Below are positions 53,138 through 64,000 of a stretch of 64,000 nucleotides of DNA, piece by piece; positions within the stretch are counted from its first letter, which is position 1, and every line of letters begins with the position of its first letter. The position numbers and the translations under genes were made by a program. Origin of the DNA: Solen grandis (Eukaryota > Mollusca > Bivalvia > Adapedonta > Solenidae); the NCBI GenBank assembly GCA_021229015.1, contig CM037783.1, forward strand, positions 28,962,605 through 29,026,604, in the 5' to 3' direction. Under the pieces are notes generated by a model. The model saw only the letters and a program-made list of their open reading frames with translations, was not told the origin of the DNA and searched no databases.

Positions 53138-53473
53138 TTGACTGGAGGCAGCACATCAGTAATGTGTCCCTGCGGTAAGGTTTGTAAGAACCATCGAGGG
53201 GTGAAGATTCATCAGACACGGAGCGGCTGCCAGTCACGTGAAAAACATCAGCAACGCACAAGGTTACTTGGTGAGACGGGGGAGACATCTGGTCAGGTAC
53301 CCAACCACAGTGCTAGAGGTCTCACAGCTCCTGTATTTTCACTGACTGGAGGTGGGTCTGTGGAGGGTGTGTCGGATTCATTAGATGAACTTTTAACACC
53401 GCAAGGAGACATGCCAGGCAAAGGAATGGTTGATTCCTCGAGCAAAGAAGACTCTCTCCGATATTTGAATTAA
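53138..53473 (+). pseudogene. RLE retrotransposon N-terminal part with zinc finger
   Basis: An open frame with no ATG at its beginning carries CPCGKVCKNHRGVKIHQTRS, then GC: a C-x-C-type/C2H2-like finger. Such fingers sit at the N-terminus of RLE-clade proteins and bind target DNA. The frame stops at 53471 and the polymerase continues in another frame from 53506. The original start is uncertain. Confidence 0.7.
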
Positions 53474-53505
53474 CAAGTTCAAGAGGTGATTCTCCCATAT
53501 TTGAC

Positions 53506-55110
53506 ATGAAAAGAAAACCAAGCAGTGAGGAAACATCACCTAAGACAAGCATTGAAGATACACTTATCATCCCTGAGTCATGGCGGTCACCACCTCCACC
53601 AGCTGATCCGGTTACAGGAAGACGACATCAGGCTTCAACTGAGCAGAGACCAAGAGTTGCTTGGCCTAAGATGAATGATAGAAGCTGGACAGAATTTGAT
53701 GATGACCTGGATATGATTCTGCAAACTGCACTCTCGGGTTCTGTAGACAAGAAGTTAAAGGCATTACCGTCATTGGCCTACACCCTTCGAAAGGAGAGAT
53801 TTGGTCTGGAGAAGAAGACGGCACCTCAAAAGCCCCCTCAACAGCCTAATAGACGAGCATGTGAGATAAAGAAGCTCCGGGCTGAGTTTCGCTCAATTCG
53901 AAAGAGTTTTAAAGGGGCAGAACAATCAGAGAAAGAAGGATTAGCTCAACTTCGCCAGCAGCTCAGAACTCGCCTGAAAACATTAGCAACTGCAGAAAGG
54001 CTTCGTAAAAAGAGAAGGGCCAAAGCGAAGAAAAGAGCTACCTTTATCAGCAACCCATACAAATTCGCCAGAGACCTGCTGAGTGAAGGAAAGTCTGGCT
54101 CATTGGAAAGCAGTCAGTCAGAGGTTGAACAATATCTGAGGGAGACACACTCAGACCCTCTTAGAAATGAGCGTCTTGGCGACTGTGACAGAATTCTTCC
54201 AGAAGAAGAACCCAGAATTCTACTTGAGTTAAAAGAGCCAACATGGAAAGAGGTCAACACGGTTGTTATGAAGACACGCTCATCATCAGCACCTGCACCA
54301 AGCGGCATCCCTTACAAAGTATATAAGAAGTGCCCTAAACTTCTCAAACGCTTGTGGAAGCATCTTCGTGTAGTTTGGAAGAGAGGGACCGTCCCAGCTT
54401 GTTGGAGACAGGCGGAAGGCTGCTTTATTCCCAAGGAGAACAACTCAAGAACAATAAAGCAGTTCAGGACAATTTCTCTTCTCAGTGTTGAATGCAAGAT
54501 ATTCTTTTCTGTGCTGGCAAAAAGAATGTCAACGTATATGCTAGACAACCAGTATATCAACACCTCAGTTCAGAAAGGGGGAATCCCTGGATTCTCAGGG
54601 TGTGTGGAACACACTAGTGCTCTAACCCAGCTACTTCATGAAGCCAGGATCAACCACAAGAACCTGACAGTGGTATGGCTCGATTTGGCCAACGCCTATG
54701 GTTCTATCCCACACCAGCTAATCAAGACGGCTTTGCATCACTACCACGTCCCTGACCATGTTACAGACCTTATTATGAGCTACTTCAGCAACATACAGCT
54801 AAGGTTCTCTTGCCGTAGTTTCACAACAGAATGGATTGATTTGCAGAAAGGGATAGTTACAGGTTGTAATATCTCTGTCATTCTGTTTGTGATGGGCATG
54901 AACATGGTTACCAAGGCAGCAGAGAAAGAGTCAAGGGGGCCAAAGACAAGCACTGGCATACATCTTCCTTCCAATAGGGGCTTCATGGATGATATGACAG
55001 TGACCACAGAGACCTACATCCAAGCTATGTGGATTCTGAAGCCCTTGACGAGACAGTTTCGTGGGCAAGGATGCAATTTAAACCTGGGAAATCAAGGTAC
55101 CTGGTTGTGA
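53506..55110 (+). pseudogene. RLE retrotransposon reverse transcriptase (interrupted)
   Basis: 534 codons open. The first ~200 residues are basic and Gln/Arg-rich (linker). The RT follows: SAPAPSGIPYKVYKKCP (motif 0/1), FRTISLLSVECKIF (motif 2), VVWLDLANAYGSIPH (motif A, catalytic Asp), GIVTGCNISVILFV (motif B) and FMDDM (motif C, 54982-54996; the family's usual form). The catalytic aspartates are present. The frame is lost at about 55020-55045, where the thumb region (WARMQFKPGKSRYLV) continues in the frame starting 55029. Confidence 0.85.
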
Positions 55111-55226
55111 GGAAAGGAAAAACCACAGATAATTTCAAGCTGGTCATACAGGGGGAGGAAATTCCATCCTTAAGCAACAACCCAGTGAAATGTCTCGGCA
55201 AATGGTTCGATTCCTCAGACAGATAA
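55029..55226 (+). pseudogene. RLE retrotransposon, RT thumb segment in a shifted frame
   Basis: Reads VSWARMQFKPGKSRYLVV, then KCLGKWFDSS, both typical of this family, and ends at a stop at 55224. It overlaps the end of the previous frame, marking a one-base indel. Confidence 0.75.
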
Positions 55227-55229
55227 AAG

Positions 55230-55836
55230 CAGCCAAGGAAGAGTACACCAGCAAGCTGAAGAGGGGTTGAGAAGGATCGACAAATGTGATCTTTCTGGGA
55301 AGTTCAAGGCCTGGATATTCCAACACAGTCTCCTGCCTAGACTGGTTTGGCCACTGATGGTGAACGAGATACCAAGCAGCGTTGTTGAGAAGATTGAGCG
55401 GTCTGTCAGTAAACATCTGAGAAGATGGTTAGGCCTGCCTCCATCGTTTACGAGTATAGGCTTGTATGGCCAGACAACCAAACTACAGATGCCCATCAGC
55501 CCAATCTTTGAAGAGTACAAGGTTGCCAAGGCAAGACTTCTGCTTACATTGCGTGTTTCAGCAAACGACAAGATCAGTGGTGCAGGCATTGAGGTCAGAA
55601 CAGGAAGAAAATGGTCAGTCAGCCAGGCAGTGGAACAGGAAGAGAACAGTCTCAGACACAAGGACATTGTGGGTGCAACAAATAAAGGCAGAGAAGGACT
55701 GGGCACAAGGAGTCATCAGAGGTGGGCGAATTCATCAGGGCAAGAAAGAAGAGGAATGGTGCAGGATGAAATCTGGAGGCCAGAGAAACAGGCTCGTACA
55801 GCTAAGGCGGTGCAGCTAGGGCCTCAAGGTAACTGA
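55230..55836 (+). pseudogene. RLE retrotransposon, post-RT linker segment
   Basis: Continues with LRRIDKCDLSGKFKAWIFQH, then PRLVWPLMVNEIP and RRWLGLPPSFTSIGLYG, the conserved stretch between thumb and zinc knuckle in this family. Another shift occurs near 55640, and the frame ends at 55836. Confidence 0.75.
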
Positions 55837-55846
55837 ACAAGGTGGA

Positions 55847-56643
55847 GTGTTCCAGACAGAAAACTCACTTGGAACGATATCTGGACCTATGAACCACTTC
55901 AGTTGAGTTTTCTCCTACGGTCCATATATGATATATTACCAACACCTGCCAACCTGCATCAGTGGAAGTTAGCAGAAGATCCCTCTTGTCAGTTGTGCAA
56001 TTCTACAGGGACATTGCGACACATCCTGTCAGGATGTCCTACAGCATTGACGCAAGGTCGATACACCTGGCGACACGACAAGGTCCTTGCCGAGTTAGCA
56101 CATATCATAGAGAAGGAAAGGAAAAAAGACAGACCACACCAGAAGACATCCCAGAATATACACTTTGTTCGGGAAGGAGAGAAAGAACAGGTCCGCTCCA
56201 TTACCAAGTCAGGCATCCTGCACGAATCCAGATGCTGGGATACGAGAGTCGATCTGAAGAAGAGGCTTCAGTTCCCAGGGGAAGTTGCCTACACATCTCT
56301 CCGGCCAGACATTGTTTTATGGCCCAAAAGCCCGAAACAGGTTATCATGGTGGAATTGACGATGTCATGGGAGGAGAGAGTTGAAGAGTCCTACGAACTG
56401 AAGATGGCAAAATACCAGGAACTAGCCCAGGAATGCAGGGACAAAGGATGGAAGACACAAATCTTCCCAGTTGAAGTTGGATGCCGAGGCTTCCCATCAC
56501 AGTCAACTTGGAGAATGCTTGGAGCATTAGGGATTCAAGGAAGAGCTCGAAAAGCTGCAATCCATGCTCTTAGTAGAGCTGCCGAGAAAGCATCCAGTTG
56601 GCTTTGGCTCCAGCGAAGCAAAACAGTCTGGCAGCTAACGTAG
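55847..56643 (+). pseudogene. RLE retrotransposon zinc knuckle and restriction-like endonuclease
   Basis: Open to the natural stop at 56641-56643. CQLCNSTGTLRHILSGC (C-x2-C-x7-H-x4-C) is the CCHC knuckle. The endonuclease has RPDIVLWPKSPKQVIMVELT followed by MSWEERVEES and KMAKYQEL: the PD-(D/E)xK-type core R-PD...VELT of R2-like enzymes, which nick the target DNA. Catalytic residues appear intact in this segment even though upstream frames are broken. Confidence 0.85.
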
Positions 56644-56800
56644 ACGGGGTAGAAACTAATCAGTCTACCTGCCCCACCATCTCGAGGGTGTACCGAGTTG
56701 TAAAAGGGGCGAAACACCTTAAGACAGATGGCCACTCGGCTGACAACGTCTGCGTGAGCAGTGTACTGTATTATCAACATTGACGATAAAGATAAAAAAT

Positions 56801-57380
56801 ATATATTGAAGATGAAAATTAAAAAAAGAATTAAGGGAAAACTAAAGTTGATGCATTTTGTGAAACAGAGTCTGATCGTTTTACAAATTATGTAGCTATT
56901 TGCCTCGTTTTTATCTAGAAAAAAACACACACACACAAACTGTGATTTTTTTCACAGGCATTGCAAAAAGCACACAGGTGGTCCTGAGGCAGATACTGTT
57001 CGAAAGCAAAGGGAATTCAAGAACGTAAAAGGAAAATTATTGAACGTCTTAACAATACGTCAGATAATAATGCAAAAAAAGGCATGGTACAAAAAACGCC
57101 TAAAGAAATTGAAAAGAAAACGACCTCGAATATTGAAATGGGACCAAGAAATGTCTTAGCTGCTGGATTTAAAGTCATGAAAGGTCACGTGGAAGGTTCA
57201 TCTCCATTATCCAGAGATAGAGAGGGGACATCTAGAGACAGGAGAGGTAAAGGAATTGAGACTTGTGGAATATCAACTACTGTTGGAAAGCCGGTCTCAG
57301 AACAAACCTTTTTTGCGCGGCATGTTTTATTTTACATGGAAATTAACGGCATCAAACTACAGAAGTAGGCGATCGACAGG
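56801..57380 (+). pseudogene. Possible coding remnant rich in Lys/Arg
   Basis: After an acceptor-like ttttttcacag (ending 56957) two neighbouring frames read HCKKHTGGPEADTVRKQREF and then, shifted by one base, IQERKRKIIERLNNTSDNNA, continuing to a stop at 57368 through MVQKTPKEIEKK. It could be a frameshifted exon or a transposase fragment. I recognise no family. Confidence 0.25.
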
Positions 57381-57672
57381 ATAAAGAGAGACCCCCCCCC
57401 CCGCCCCACCCCCTGTCTGCGATGTGCAAGGCCTCTATAAGGTCGGAGACAGACATGACAGCATTGAAAACCTGAGATTAATGCGCTTAAGTGAAATCAA
57501 GACATCGCAAACGTGACTTATATATTTACAAGAAACTATATAATAATAAATAGCTTTTTTATAATTGTAAATATTTTATATTTGCTTCTAATATAGGCAC
57601 CCCGTATTTACTAAATATAATTCACACAAATGTATTTCATCACATGACTGATACGGTGGTGAGAGAGAGAGC

Positions 57673-57712
<40 letters not shown>

Positions 57713-57746
57713 TGGGATTCGATGAACGCGCTTATAAAAAATTAAA

Positions 57747-57788
<42 letters not shown>

Positions 57789-58380
57789 TATATCACCAAG
57801 TGAGGTACATATCCTATTAATATAAGATGCTAGGGCCTAGAATTTCACATACCTTTATTACTTCATATCTACTTATTGTCCGTTATTATTAAAATGGAAA
57901 AAAATGTACAAATTGTTGTTTTGAACTTTTCACAATCGTCCTGAGGCATATTGATAAGGGTATTTCCATATATGGACAGCACACACACTGGTCTATACAT
58001 GTATACATAGGTATGCATATTAATTAGGTAAAAAAATAAATAGGTACATTCATTTCTGTACACTTCATTGCATACTACATCTCAATAATTCCTATGATAT
58101 CTAGTGATACTGAATATTCAGAGTATGAAGAGATCCAATTTTGTTTGTATGGTGTTAACATCATTGAGGACCATTTGAACAAGTAACTGGTGTTGCACGC
58201 AACATAAGAGTCCCCTACCGTTGAGGTGCATACATTTCCATGATCCATTATTTCAGAATATTGGACCGAGAAAAAAACAATAAGGTGATGTGCTGAATCT
58301 CCATACGGCCATCTATTCATATACCAAGTTTCATAACATTATCTTAAACGGTTTTAAGTTATCGCGGGATCCATATTTCC
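57381..58380 (+). other. Stretch with no gene; microsatellites
   Basis: An AT run at 57675-57711 and a CT run plus CA run at 57747-57781. The phrase 'cgcgggatccatatttccgg' at 58364-58383 belongs to the family I element body that continues into the head below. Confidence 0.6.
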
Positions 58381-58459
58381 GGACATCAGACGGAAGGAAA
58401 GACAGACGGTTGGCAAACCTATAGTCCCCTCCGGTGTAAACACCGGTAGGGGACCAATA
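58381..58459 (-). repeat. Family I head with perfect hairpin
   Basis: The hairpin at 58424-58454 has arms gtcccctccggtg and caccggtaggggac around a taaa loop (13 pairs, one bulged T). On the minus strand it is followed by ccgtctgtctttccttccgt. It matches the decayed plus-strand head at 22153-22225. Confidence 0.75.
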
Positions 58460-58510
58460 ACTGAAGTGTACCTGGAACTAAACCAGTGAATTCCTCTGCT
58501 ACAGTGCAAG

Positions 58511-58717
58511 TTTGTTTGTTGGGCTTATCGTCCCACCAACAGTATCTTAGTCATTTGGAGACTAGGTCTACTTGAGACAGATATAGTGTTGCCATGTACC
58601 ACATTCAATCACATAATCCTGACACCAGGCCAACCAGTCCTGGATCTACCCTTATATCCTGAGCTCCAAGCAAGAGAGATATACCGTACCATTTTCAACC
58701 ACTTTGGTATGTCGAGG
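58511..58717 (-). repeat. SINE-A copy 3, head-less
   Basis: Minus strand matches the body and tail of the SINE-A copy at 34019-34333 (tggtac, 'gactggttggcctggtgtca', 'aagatactgttggtgggacg', then ataagcccaacaaacaaac). The tRNA-derived head is missing, so it is 5'-truncated. Confidence 0.8.
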
Positions 58718-58799
58718 CCTAATAAACATCTTACTCCTTACTATATCAGCAATGCATATGCTTACAGTTTTATAGATGCACTGAAACAGATGAATATTA

Positions 58800-61250
58800 C
58801 TCACTGAAAAAGGTGTTCATTATAAACTCAAATTGGTGAGCTTTACTCGCTGAAAATCTGATGAAGGTGTTCATAATAAACTCAAATTGGTGAGCATTAC
58901 TCACTGAAAACCTGAAAAAGATAATCATTATTAAATCAAATTGGTGAGCATCACTCACTGAAAAAACTGAAAAAAGGTGTTCATTATAAACTCAAATTTG
59001 TGAATATTACTTGCTGGAAAATGTGTTCATTGTTAACTCGAATAAGTGGGCATTACTCGCTGAAAAAGTTGTTCATTATTAATTGAAATAGGTGAACATT
59101 ACATACTGGAAAAGGTATTCACTATTAAGGTGAGTATTTATAACTGGAATCATTGAACATTATTCGCTCAAATAGGTGAATATAAGAAATTATCGAACAT
59201 TATTTACTGAAATAAGTGAAAACTGGTCGTTCAATAAGTGTGCATTGCCTACTGAATAAGGTGAAACTTTGAGGAAGAAGTGCTCACATAATAACTTATT
59301 CGATACGAAGTACACTCTGAATAGGTTGGGTACTGTTCATACAATTAGTGAAAACTGAACAGTATACACTGAATAGTGTGAATACTGTTCATAAAACTGG
59401 GCGAATAGTAAACACTGAATAGAGTGAGTACTCTTAATACAATTGGGTGAACAGTACACACTGAACAGGGTGAGTACTCTTCATATAACTGGATGAACAG
59501 TACACACTGAATAGGTTGGGTACTGTTCATGTAAATGGGTGAACAGTACATACTGAACAGGGTGAGTACTCTTCATATAATTGGATGTACAGTACACACT
59601 AAATAGGTTGAGTAATGTTCATATATCTGGGTGAATAGTACACATTGAATAGGATGTGTACCGTTAATATATCTGGGTGAATAGTACACACTGAATAGTG
59701 TGTGTACAATTCATATAACAGAGTGAGCAGTACACAATGAATAGGGTGAGTACTCTTTATATAACTGTGTGAACATTATACATTGAATAGGGTGAGTACC
59801 GTTCATAAAACTGGGTAAACAGTACACACTGAATAGGGTGAATTCTCTTCAAATAACTGGGTGAACAATATACACTGAATAGGGTGAGTACCGTTCATAT
59901 AACTGGGTGGACAGTACACTCTGAATAGGGTGAATACCGTTCATATAACTGGGTGAACAGTGAGAACTGTTCATTAATCTTGGTGAACAGTGCACACTGA
60001 ATAGGGAGAGTACTGTTCATATATTTAACTGAACAGTACACACTGAATAGGGTGAGTACTGTTCATATATTTAAGTGAACAGTACACACTGAATAGGGTG
60101 AGTACCGTTCATATAAATGTGTGAACAGTACATACAAGAGGTGAGACTGAAAAGAAGAAATGCTAACATATCTAAAAAACTAATTCGGTACGAAGTACAA
60201 ATTTAATAGGGTGGGTACTCTTCATATAACTGGATGAACAGTACAGACTGAAAAGGGGAAGTACTGGACAAACAGTTGGTTGAACAGTACACACTGAATA
60301 GGGTGAGTACTGTTCATAAAACTGGGCGACAGTACACACTGAAAAGGTATGACTTTGAAGAAGTGCTTACATATCTAAGAAATTAAATCGGTACGAAGTA
60401 CAAATTTAATAGGGTCGGTACCCTTCACATAACTGGGTGAACAGTACACACTGAATAGGGTGAGTACTTGTCATAAAACTTGGTTAACCGAACACACTGA
60501 ATAGGTGAGTACCGTTCATATATCTGGGTGAATAGTACATATTGAATAGAATGTGCACCGTTCATATATCTGGGTGAATAGTACATATTGAATAGGGTGA
60601 AAACTGTTCATATAATTTTGTAAACAGTTCACACTGAATAGGGTGAGTATCGTTCATATAATTGGGTTAACAGTACACACTGAATAGGGTGAGTACTGTT
60701 CATAGAACTGGGTGAACAGAACACACTGAATAGGATAAGAAGCAGTCATATAAAAGGTGAACAGTGCACACTGAATAGGGTGAGTACAGTTCATATGATT
60801 TAGGGATCATCACTCAGTGAAAAGGGTGAGTATAGTACATATAATTGTGTGAACATCGCTCAGTGAATATGGTGAGAACTGTCCATATATTTACTCAGTG
60901 AATAATGTGAGTAAAGTTCACATAACAAGATTAATATGAGAAGCACTATTCAGCATCACTCAATGGTGAGTATTGTTCATATAACTTAATGAACTTCACA
61001 CTGAATATGGTTGAGTAAAACTCAATTAAATGAGTGATGTTTAGATAATTATATGAACAGTGTTCACCTTATTCAGTGAGTATAGTGCAAGAGTTGCGTA
61101 CTGTCCATATAATTGGATGAACAGTACTCACAAAAAGGGTGAATAATGTTCATGTAATTGGGCGAATACATTAAGTTGACAGTACTCACTAAATAAGGTG
61201 AGTACTGTTCATTGAATTGGATGAACAATAAGGTTAACATTACTCAAAGC
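58800..61250 (+). repeat. 2.4-kb array of ~46-bp units, each an inverted repeat
   Basis: Typical unit: 'gggtgagtactgttcatata', 'actgggtgaacagtacacac', 'tgaata', 46 bp. Within it TACTGTTCA and TGAACAGTA are exact inverted copies separated by ~10 nt. Units from about 59340 to 60840 are the most regular. The left part (58800-59300, units near 54 bp with tgagcattactcactgaaaa) and the right end are more diverged. ORFs in it (for example minus 59345-59551) are repeat artefacts. Confidence 0.93.
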
Positions 61251-61269
61251 GGTGAAGGGCCAATTAATG

Positions 61270-61308
61270 AGTCAGCGACTAAATCTACTCGGCCACGGAG
61301 ACCACGCC
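61270..61308 (-). repeat. SINE-B head fragment
   Basis: Plus strand gtcagcgact..atct.ctcggccacggag is the reverse complement of the SINE-B tRNA-like head. The B box and body are missing. It lies at the end of the 46-bp array. Confidence 0.55.
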
Positions 61309-64000
61309 CCTTCCCTCTCCTCTCCAGTGCCGGTGTCTAAGAGATAACTTTGTTTTAATTTTGTCAGATTCCACTACATATTATTTTGTCGGCGAGAAGT
61401 GTCTAAAAATAATCTAGTATCAGTGATAAGCATTACTAAAAAATGTGTGGGTTGCAAGAACCGCTACGCCTGCTTAAAGGTTAAGGTCACAACTCTTGCT
61501 TGACCTTTGATGATTTCCAGAATGGTGTTCGTGTCCCGGTCATAACTTTGTGGAATATGGTCATATTTCAATAGGATTCACCTCAAATTATCGCAATAGT
61601 CAAACAATGACTCGTGTAAATATATAAAGTCAAGGTCACAGATCTCGTTTTGACAATGTACTTACAATACTTCGTTTAGTGATTAAGGTTCTTGTGTGTT
61701 TCGGACTTTTTTTGTCGTGGTCAGATTAAAGAAAATGATTAATAAAAATCATCTACATGACAGACGATGTGACCAATGCAAGATTAAAGGTCAAGGTCAT
61801 AGTGTACTTTGTCATGGGGCATCATGTCCAGTCCTTATGTGGGTCATGAACCCGCGGCGATGGCGTCCCATGAGTACATTTCAAATAATTCAAGTAATAT
61901 CTTATCCTCATGGTGCAGGAATGTAGGTCAAGGAAATCGCACGCATGACTTATTTAGTACTTTCAGGGTTACTCCCGTTTCTCGAAGGTTTTTCAATCCA
62001 TCAAAATTATATTGCAAGCTTGTTGTTTGGGTTTCACGCCCAGACGAGTTTTTCAGTCTTTTTTTGTGGATTTTGGTCAGCACGAAACAAATATAGTGCT
62101 GCCTCATTTCGATGTCACGCATATGGTATATGGACATTTGAATTACATATTTTTTTAACTATTTTTGTCTTGTGCCATGTCTCCATTACTGATATCGGGT
62201 TCAAGTTATTAATGTTTAAATACCCATATTAAATCAGCCAGGACATTCTTTGGTCGCATAAAACGAACAAAGGCAGAACCTGCTGGTTTACTAAGGGGAA
62301 CATACCAACGCTGTAAAACAATAAAATCAATAAACCAACCACTTGGAGGAAATTATAAACAACAACAACAGCAATAAGTTTAAAACCTTTATAATTTGTA
62401 GACCCACTGTCTAAGTAATTGATGTTGTTTTTTTTCTGTAGAGTATCAATATATTCATTATTCTTTGTATAAAAATCTATTGACACACACATACAAAAAT
62501 AATCATTGAACATTGAAATTAATAATATATAGCAGAATTCAAACTGTTTACAGTTCATTAGTGCATATATATATACTAGTATACTTACATACATAATGAT
62601 ACATACATACTTATATTGCCAGCAAAACCTGATCGTCATGATATATTATATTGATGTATCATAATTAACATCATTACATACTATGAAATATATTATCTAT
62701 CATAGACAACAATATAGAGTGATAGACTTACATATATGAATAACTTCGTCCGAACACATGCTGTGAATGATATCCATGCTGTGAATGATATCTTTGACAA
62801 ACACAAGCTATGGGTATTAATGAACCAATAGGCAATATGACTATTAAATTGACAAATATTGAGATCATCGTTGTTTCCATGACAATGCATAGATTAAATC
62901 TCACATTTCCCCCAATTTTACACCCTTTTTAACCACTTATTAAATGTTTAATTAATAAAAATCGTACAAGGCAATGAGAATTATAATGGCACCATCACCC
63001 TCTACTCAAAATGGTCACACTTCTTTTCACTGAAAACTCAATAATTTCCTTACCAATCCAGCACATTAGTAACATTTTTCAGAACTAGCTAAACAATATT
63101 TTAGCTAGTTATTTTTTCTAATTTGTAAATTTGTCCAATAAGTGTATAAAAATAAATTCATATTTATCACTTATTGTAAGAAGTAGTGATTTAATTTGAA
63201 CTACTACATATTTGCATGATCATAAACAAATAGATTTACAAACATCAAATATATTCATCTCACTCCTTATGCCCTCTTGGCTAAAATATATATTTAATAT
63301 TACAAACAAATACAATTCCATTTGAGTTACAAACTACGATATATAGTATCACAGATATGTATCACAACTCCGACGGTCACAAGTAACCATAGTAACATAT
63401 AATGCCATTATATTCTAACCATGTACTCCACATTTTTTTCCATTGAAGTTCAACATGAAGAACTAATATTGAACTTCTCATAAATGTGTTGCACGTTTTG
63501 ACCTGAACACTAAACGACAATACTCTTTGACCTATTTACAGAACCTAAATCAATCAGACTCTAAAATATTCACTTTTGTTAAAAATGTTATCATACAAAC
63601 ATTTCATAAAAATAAATACATGTAATTTTTATTTAGATTACACTTTGATTAAATAATAGAGTGTTAGGAAATACAGAGTTTGATGCAATCTAACACATTC
63701 AGTCAAATACATGACAAGATTAAACAATAGATAGAAACATGACAATGTGATATATGATGAATATGAAATTAATTCTGGATGAAAAATGAAATGGGGAAAT
63801 AAAAATTAAATATGGTCCCAGTTGTAAAAAAATAACAGATTTCAAATGATAGGGTTAAAAAAGAACATCAGATGAAAATGTGAAGAATTCTACAACACAT
63901 GACCTTGAGCAGATGACAAAAATACAAGGAAAATTTTTGGTGCTACAGCACTGGAATAGGTGAAATAAACAGGTAAATATTTACATGTTAAATGAAGGAG
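61309..64000 (+). other. Stretch with no recognisable gene to window end
   Basis: 61460-61800 contains 'aaggtcaaggtca'-type words of dispersed bivalve repeats. ORFs at 61696-62639 have no family pattern. 62640-64000 is AT-rich and featureless; it could be intron or UTR of a gene beyond the window. Confidence 0.5.

Larger units (their letters stand above)
52950..56800 (+). mobile_element. Non-LTR retrotransposon, RLE clade (R2/NeSL/Hero-like), inactivated
   Basis: N-terminal zinc finger, reverse transcriptase, CCHC knuckle and restriction-like endonuclease appear in the order typical of early-branching site-specific LINEs. At least four frame breaks split the coding region, so this copy is dead. 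The 3' UTR after 56643 holds 'gtgtaccgagttgtaaaagg' and 'gatggccactcggctgac'. Its end is probably near 56790 (gacgataaagataaa). No target-site duplication found; the 5' limit is approximate. Assignment to a named clade is inference. Confidence 0.85.

Noticed and set aside
52956..53141. Short ORF before the retrotransposon zinc finger as a separate gene
   Set aside because: No ATG at its beginning, no conserved pattern; probably the 5' UTR of the element.
59345..59551. Minus-strand ORF with repeated HPI/YEE words
   Set aside because: It is the 46-bp array read in frame.

Overview
This is animal (eukaryotic) genomic DNA, most likely from a bivalve or closely related mollusc. It is AT-rich, has introns with GT..AG borders, and is crowded with tRNA-derived SINEs, tandem-repeat-bearing noncoding elements and old retrotransposon copies of kinds common in bivalve genomes. 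The species cannot be named from the sequence. Two runs of exactly 100 N (397-496 and 50497-50596) are scaffold gaps.

Layout. (1) 589-12107, plus strand: the last 13 exons of an alpha-2-macroglobulin / thioester-protein family gene (CD109-like), 746 residues plus the stop. The usual GCGEQ thioester motif reads GAAEM. The protein ends in a CxxC-x4-CxxC cluster and a hydrophobic tail. Its N-terminal half lies before the window, and intron J-K (4.3 kb) is filled with repeats. A probable minus-strand exon lies before the first gap (11-116). (2) 12108-29700: a long 3' UTR, then a repeat-dominated region with a 526-bp TTAA-flanked MITE, nested hairpin-headed elements, a 160-190-bp tandem array and a 28-31-bp minisatellite. 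(3) 29714-32155, plus strand: one uninterrupted 813-codon gene for a signal-peptide-bearing, multi-pass membrane protein of unrecognised family. (4) 32156-49000: SINEs, several minisatellites (29, 24 and 21 bp), and decayed LINE pieces including an endonuclease-domain remnant at 39955-40294. (5) 49091-50215: a decayed BEL/Pao gag. (6) 52950-56800: a frameshifted non-LTR retrotransposon with an R2-type restriction-like endonuclease (RLE clade). (7) 58800-61250: a 2.4-kb array of about 46-bp units, each with an inverted repeat. The rest, to 64000, has no recognisable gene.

The two supported host genes have no evident functional link. The most unusual points are the A2M-family protein that has lost its thioester chemistry, the intronless orphan membrane protein, and a shared design among several unrelated-looking noncoding elements: a hairpin head, often a GTCTG-rich stretch, an internal tandem array, and an end reading (C)TCTTGTT, often just after a small hairpin. 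Recurrence of that design suggests one mobilising machinery, but this is inference. All calls come from reading the sequence; no database search was possible.
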